The translations under genes and the position numbers were made by a program. DNA of 60,316 nucleotides, taken from contig NZ_PXZO01000060.1 of assembly GCF_003013475.1 (NCBI RefSeq), positions 1 through 60,316 of the forward strand, written 5' to 3'. Of this stretch, positions 56,943-60,316 are shown piece after piece. Every line of letters starts with the position of its first letter. Position 1 is the stretch's first letter. The notes beneath the pieces were generated by a model. It was given only the letters and a program-made list of their open reading frames with translations. It was not told the origin of the DNA and did no database searches. This DNA comes from Brevibacillus porteri (GTDB lineage Bacteria > Bacillota > Bacilli > Brevibacillales > Brevibacillaceae).

Positions 56943-58168
56943 CCTTTCTCACCTCCTTTGCTGACGGCTATTGTGGTTGGGATCATATTCCCGTTCACCA
57001 GGTATGCTGTTCCTTCCGCTCCGTCGATTGGGTTGTAGTCCTCTTTGTCGCGCCATTCGTTAGCGTTGATAACTCCGTTCTGACGCTGGATTGCAAGCCC
57101 TTCTTGGCGGCTCTTATAGTCACCACGGAGGAGACCATCGACATTTGCCTTCACATAGTAGCCAGCTGCACGCTCTTTCTTGGAGAATAATTTCCAGTTG
57201 ATTGTCTGTTCCCACCGGGTTACGTACGGGAGCAGCGAGTGCTGCACAAAGTCGATGCTCAAGTGCTCGATGTTGGAAAAGGTCGCTCTCTCCAGGTTAG
57301 CGATCATGTGCGGTGGAACACGGAACAATCCGCAAATCTCGTCCCTCGTGAACTTCCGTGTCTCGATAAACTGGGCATCAGTCAATGGCATAGGGATGCG
57401 ATTAAACTTCATACCTTCTTCGAGAATAAGTGGCTTCCATGAATGAGCCAGACCTGACCCTTTTTCTTCAAGCCAATTCTGCAATCGAGTGTACGCTTGA
57501 TCGCTCAAAGCTTGGGGATGCTCAAGGACACCACCAATATTCATACCTTGACCATAGAAACGAGCAGAAAACTCAGTGGCTGCCATCCCTAGACCGATTG
57601 CTTCGGCAGCCATTCGGATCGGACTGTAACCTTTGATGCCATCAAAGCCGAACGCTGGTATGTGGAACACCTTTTCTGCTGGAAAAACATCGATCTTACC
57701 TCGGTCATTGATCTGGTATTCGATCTTTCCAGTTGAATGGTTCCTGCGTGGTTCCACTGTGTTCCAGGGTACCGGATATAAATCGGTCACTTGTCCTTTC
57801 CCATCCATGGTGATGATGGAGTAGGTGTTTCCTGACAAGACCAAGTGACCCATACTTGTTTCACGCCATGTCTGTGAGGTCATTTCGTCATTCGGTGCAT
57901 CGTGTAATAGTCCATATAATGGATGATCAGTCGCTTTGTCGCTGCCTTTTCCGTTCTCTCTTGGGCGGAACACGAAAAACGGGAGAGATCCCAACGTTTC
58001 AGCAAGAACCCGGGCGCAAGAAAAGACCGTAATATAGCGCAAAGCTGTCTCCTCGTTGACTTTTTGCCCTGATTTCGTGGAATGACCACGCAACAAACTG
58101 CGAATATCTTGGTTAAAATCCGCCATTGAATAGGCTGATTTATCGACCAAATCGCTTAAAAATCCCAT
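56939..58168 (-). CDS. Phage portal protein
   Basis: A protein of 409 residues of the HK97/SPP1-like portal family: VFSCARVLAETLGSLPFFVF, LHDAPNDEMTSQTWRETSMG, LVLSGNTYSIIT, and the clip and stem part FTRDEICGLFRVPPHMIANL. It forms the ring through which DNA enters and leaves. AAGGAGGGG lies a few bases before the ATG at 58168, and its first base coincides with the end of the small gene before it. Confidence 0.93.
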   Translation of the reverse strand: MGFLSDLVDKSAYSMADFNQDIRSLLRGHSTKSGQKVNEETALRYITVFSCARVLAETLGSLPFFVFRPRENGKGSDKATDHPLYGLLHDAPNDEMTSQTWRETSMGHLVLSGNTYSIITMDGKGQVTDLYPVPWNTVEPRRNHSTGKIEYQINDRGKIDVFPAEKVFHIPAFGFDGIKGYSPIRMAAEAIGLGMAATEFSARFYGQGMNIGGVLEHPQALSDQAYTRLQNWLEEKGSGLAHSWKPLILEEGMKFNRIPMPLTDAQFIETRKFTRDEICGLFRVPPHMIANLERATFSNIEHLSIDFVQHSLLPYVTRWEQTINWKLFSKKERAAGYYVKANVDGLLRGDYKSRQEGLAIQRQNGVINANEWRDKEDYNPIDGAEGTAYLVNGNMIPTTIAVSKGGEKG

Positions 58169-58335
58169 CAATCACCCCTCCTTTTTGGGGGAAATCCAAC
58201 CCAAATTAGGATCGATCCGCACACCAGCCACATGGCTGGAGGGTAAATAAGCCACAAACCATACGCAAAACTAGAAAAACCCACCAAAAGGCAGGCTTCT
58301 CGGGCTGTTTCCAGTATGTTTTTTGGTTTTTTCAC
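58168..58335 (-). CDS. Small membrane protein between terminase and portal genes
   Basis: 55 residues from a GTG (MKKPKNILETAREACLLVGF, then two hydrophobic stretches GLWLIYPPAMWLVCGSILIW, ending PPKRRGD). The GTG overlaps the TerL stop (GTGA), and its own stop overlaps the portal start (TGATG). AAGG precedes it. This tight fit makes it a real gene, although it is short. The role is unknown. Confidence 0.75.
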   Translation of the reverse strand: MKKPKNILETAREACLLVGFSSFAYGLWLIYPPAMWLVCGSILIWVGFPPKRRGD

Positions 58336-60041
58336 AGTGACCTTGGCCCCCTTTTCTCGTAAACTGAACGATTGTCTTCTTGACCCATCGCCCGAGCAAA
58401 TGCGTTCATAATTGCCGCGATTGGGTCGATACGGTCCTTCGATTTCTTTTTATCGAGCTTCATATTTTCCTCAGAATCCGTTTTTGTCACAGCGTTTCCA
58501 ATGGCCCAAGCCAGCATCCCATCGCCAGCGTGGATAATTTTCTTCTGATACACATGATCTCGGAAGGATTTTGTTGGCTCTGACAAATGTTTAATCGATT
58601 GAGGAATCGCCACCATTTCAAAACCGTCACTGTCAAGGGTTTGTGCTAAGTGAGTGGCGTTATATTGGTCGTAATCGACCTCAAGAATTTTATATCCTTC
58701 TTCTCGAATGCGTTTTAGGTAAGCCTCGACAAAGCTGTAATCAACGACTTCACCAGGCGTTACCTCTAGCCAACCTTGTTTGATCCATAAGTCATAAGGC
58801 GCTTTATCTGTTTTCATCCTCTCAGCCAGCTTTTCTTCTGGGATGAAAGAGTGTTGCCAGACATAATACATATCCTCACCGAGGGGGTGTACTCCGCCAG
58901 TACTTGTGATGTCAGTTGTGATGGATAAGTCCATGCCGATGTAGCAAGGGAACCTCTTAATATCTACAGTAGGTAAAATGATTGAGCATGCATGCCATTT
59001 GTTCATTGGCATGTAGGAAGCAGCGCCATAATTAACCCAGACATTCATGTTTTTAGTGAGGAACTTACTCATTTTTTCTGGTTTTTCTAGCGCCTCGTTC
59101 AGTTTTGAACGTAGATTTTGTATACCTTCTGGATAAGACGTAGCTATTGGATTGGGTTTTACCCAGGCTTTTTCGTCCTTGATGTCATCGATCAGGTTGC
59201 CCTCTTCGTCTTTATCCAGCTCATTCACCATGGCGAAATACTCTTCATTCTCCGTTTCATGACGATTCGGATCCAGAAGCCGCGACACATAATCGTATTC
59301 ACTACGATAACAAGGTGCATTCAGGTTTGTGCCAGCTGTGGTGATAATCATCAGGAGTGGTTGCGCCCGAGAAATCATACCAGAATCAATGACTTCGTAG
59401 ATTTCATCTGTATCATGGGCGTGGTATTCGTCGATGATCCCGCACTGCGGATTCAAACCATCACCCGTTTTGCCGTCCTGCTTGCTTAGTGGCTTGATGA
59501 TCGACTGGCTTTTTGGGTGAACAATTTCACCATAGGCGACCTTATATTTGCCCTTCAGCTCAGGGCAACCATCTAACATCGCTTTTGTCTCTTTCCAGAC
59601 GATCTTTGCTTGGTCTTTCTTTGTGGCAGCGCAATAAACCTCGCTCATGTTCTCGCCAAGGGCCATTGCCTCATAGCTGGCTACACACGAGAGGCTTTGT
59701 GACTTCGCGTTTTTCCTCCCGACTTGCCAGTATGCTTTTTTAAACCGACGATATCCAGTATCACGGTGGACCCATCCGTAAATATTGCCAAATACAAAGT
59801 ATTGAATCTCATGGGGCTCTATCTTCTGTCCAACCAGAACGCCTTTCGTGTGTCGGAAAAGATTCATCCACTGGAAAAAGCGTAAGGCCTTCTCTTCGTC
59901 GAAAACAAATGGGAATTCGTCCGTTCCTTCGCGCTCGATGTCTCGTAAAAAGCGCTGGCATGCCCATTTGTGCTTTTGACAGGCGATTACTTCGCCATCA
60001 AGCACATCCAAGCTGTAATCTATGAGAAACTGTTTGATCAT
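58332..60041 (-). CDS. terL: Terminase large subunit
   Basis: A protein of 569 residues: the ATPase and nuclease that packages DNA into the prohead. The Walker A-like loop is GRKNAKSQ near residue 108, and Walker B is CGIIDEYH near 200-207. The coupling region is LLMIITTAGT. The RNase H-like nuclease domain starts at YIGMDLSITTD. It belongs to the Terminase_1 (HK97/P2-type cos) group. The ATG overlaps the TerS stop (ATGA). Confidence 0.95.
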   Translation of the reverse strand: MIKQFLIDYSLDVLDGEVIACQKHKWACQRFLRDIEREGTDEFPFVFDEEKALRFFQWMNLFRHTKGVLVGQKIEPHEIQYFVFGNIYGWVHRDTGYRRFKKAYWQVGRKNAKSQSLSCVASYEAMALGENMSEVYCAATKKDQAKIVWKETKAMLDGCPELKGKYKVAYGEIVHPKSQSIIKPLSKQDGKTGDGLNPQCGIIDEYHAHDTDEIYEVIDSGMISRAQPLLMIITTAGTNLNAPCYRSEYDYVSRLLDPNRHETENEEYFAMVNELDKDEEGNLIDDIKDEKAWVKPNPIATSYPEGIQNLRSKLNEALEKPEKMSKFLTKNMNVWVNYGAASYMPMNKWHACSIILPTVDIKRFPCYIGMDLSITTDITSTGGVHPLGEDMYYVWQHSFIPEEKLAERMKTDKAPYDLWIKQGWLEVTPGEVVDYSFVEAYLKRIREEGYKILEVDYDQYNATHLAQTLDSDGFEMVAIPQSIKHLSEPTKSFRDHVYQKKIIHAGDGMLAWAIGNAVTKTDSEENMKLDKKKSKDRIDPIAAIMNAFARAMGQEDNRSVYEKRGPRSL

Positions 60042-60316
60042 ACACTATCACCGAAAGCTTTATCGAAACTCGTCTGCGGTTTCTGTTCCTTCTTCGGCTT
60101 TGCAAGACCAGCACGCGCACTAGGAGTCAGCCCGAATTCTATCGCCAATGATCGCATTTGATCGTGCAGCTGCTTCTTCTTGGTAAGCAGAGGGTGAGGC
60201 ACGCTGTTGGTTTCACCGGCTTTATTGGTGTGTTCAACCACAAGCCCTTCCTCTTGAATGATCTTGGTGCATTGAACGTAGTCCGAATACGCATCGCAAT
60301 AAGTCGCCAATGCGTT
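60038..60316 (-). CDS. terS: Terminase small subunit, P27 type (partial)
   Basis: The last about 92 residues of a P27-family small terminase subunit, which binds the packaging site. Visible are YCDAYSDYVQCTKIIQEEGL, SVPHPLLTKKKQLHDQMRSL and AIEFGLTPSARAGL, the family's C-terminal hallmark. The frame runs off the window edge at 60316, so the start is outside. Confidence 0.9.
   Translation of the reverse strand, partial: NALATYCDAYSDYVQCTKIIQEEGLVVEHTNKAGETNSVPHPLLTKKKQLHDQMRSLAIEFGLTPSARAGLAKPKKEQKPQTSFDKAFGDSV

Noticed and set aside
1..60316. CRISPR array, tRNA or rRNA genes
   Set aside because: No regularly spaced repeats and no tRNA-like cloverleaf or rRNA sequence was seen on either strand, including near the att sites.
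33801..60316. Prophage integrase gene
   Set aside because: No tyrosine or serine recombinase frame lies in this part. The only recombinase in the window (19896-21560) belongs to the ars element. The prophage integrase may be beyond the right edge.

Overview
The window most likely comes from a Brevibacillus-type Firmicute. Support for this: strong AGGAGG ribosome sites with many TTG and GTG starts, Bacillales families (a CD3324-type protein, a FusB/FusC-type EF-G binder, a YjcZ-type peptide, a NucA/NucB nuclease), moderate GC, and prophage genes of the PBSX/xkd type. The genus is inferred from overall gene flavour, not from a marker gene.

Left part (1-17.9 kb) is accessory chromosome. It holds a CYP102 reductase scrap, a GH18 secreted hydrolase whose start region looks frameshifted, a GNAT protein, a CD3324-type protein, a FusB/FusC-like protein, an ArsR-AHSA1 operon, and an epimerase and TetR pair that share four copies of a TTAGTGATT-type operator. 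Then comes a cluster of very small genes, each with a strong ribosome site and its own terminator. Two are paralogous peptides with identical C-x3-C-x6-C-x-C spacing. After this are secreted proteins, an orphan iron-siderophore lipoprotein under a near-perfect Fur box, a flavin reductase and a PH-domain protein.

Middle part (18.0-33.5 kb) is a mosaic of decayed mobile DNA. At both ends there is a copy of the last codons and terminator of glnA (minus strand) joined to the same non-glnA sequence. I read these as att scars left by successive integrations at the 3' end of glnA. Inside, an SOS-response-associated peptidase (SRAP) gene is cut in two by a roughly 4.4 kb block carrying a Tn554-TnpB-like recombinase and an arsR-arsI-acr3-arsC operon with three ATCAA-N6-TTGAT operators. 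Other contents are a NucA/NucB nuclease, a PrmC-like methyltransferase, a TetR/MFS pair with palindromic operators, a secreted protein, a DUF6492-type glycosyltransferase and several phage-gene remnants.

Right part (33.5 kb to the end) is a prophage that runs past the window. Next to its att site are an excisionase-like protein, a Cro-like regulator and small early genes, followed by a LexA-controlled operon (a small protein, YolD-like protein, another small protein, possibly an ATP-dependent DNA ligase). A secreted papain-like protease follows, then an IS3-family element. The whole late region reads leftward as one chain of overlapping genes: terS, terL, portal, ClpP-type protease, HK97-type capsid, connector proteins, DUF3383 sheath, tail tube, chaperones, tape measure, baseplate, tail fibre, XhlA, membrane proteins, M23 endolysin and holin. 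The sheath and baseplate genes make it a contractile-tail (myovirus) phage. No integrase or replication gene for it lies in the window; these may lie beyond the right edge.
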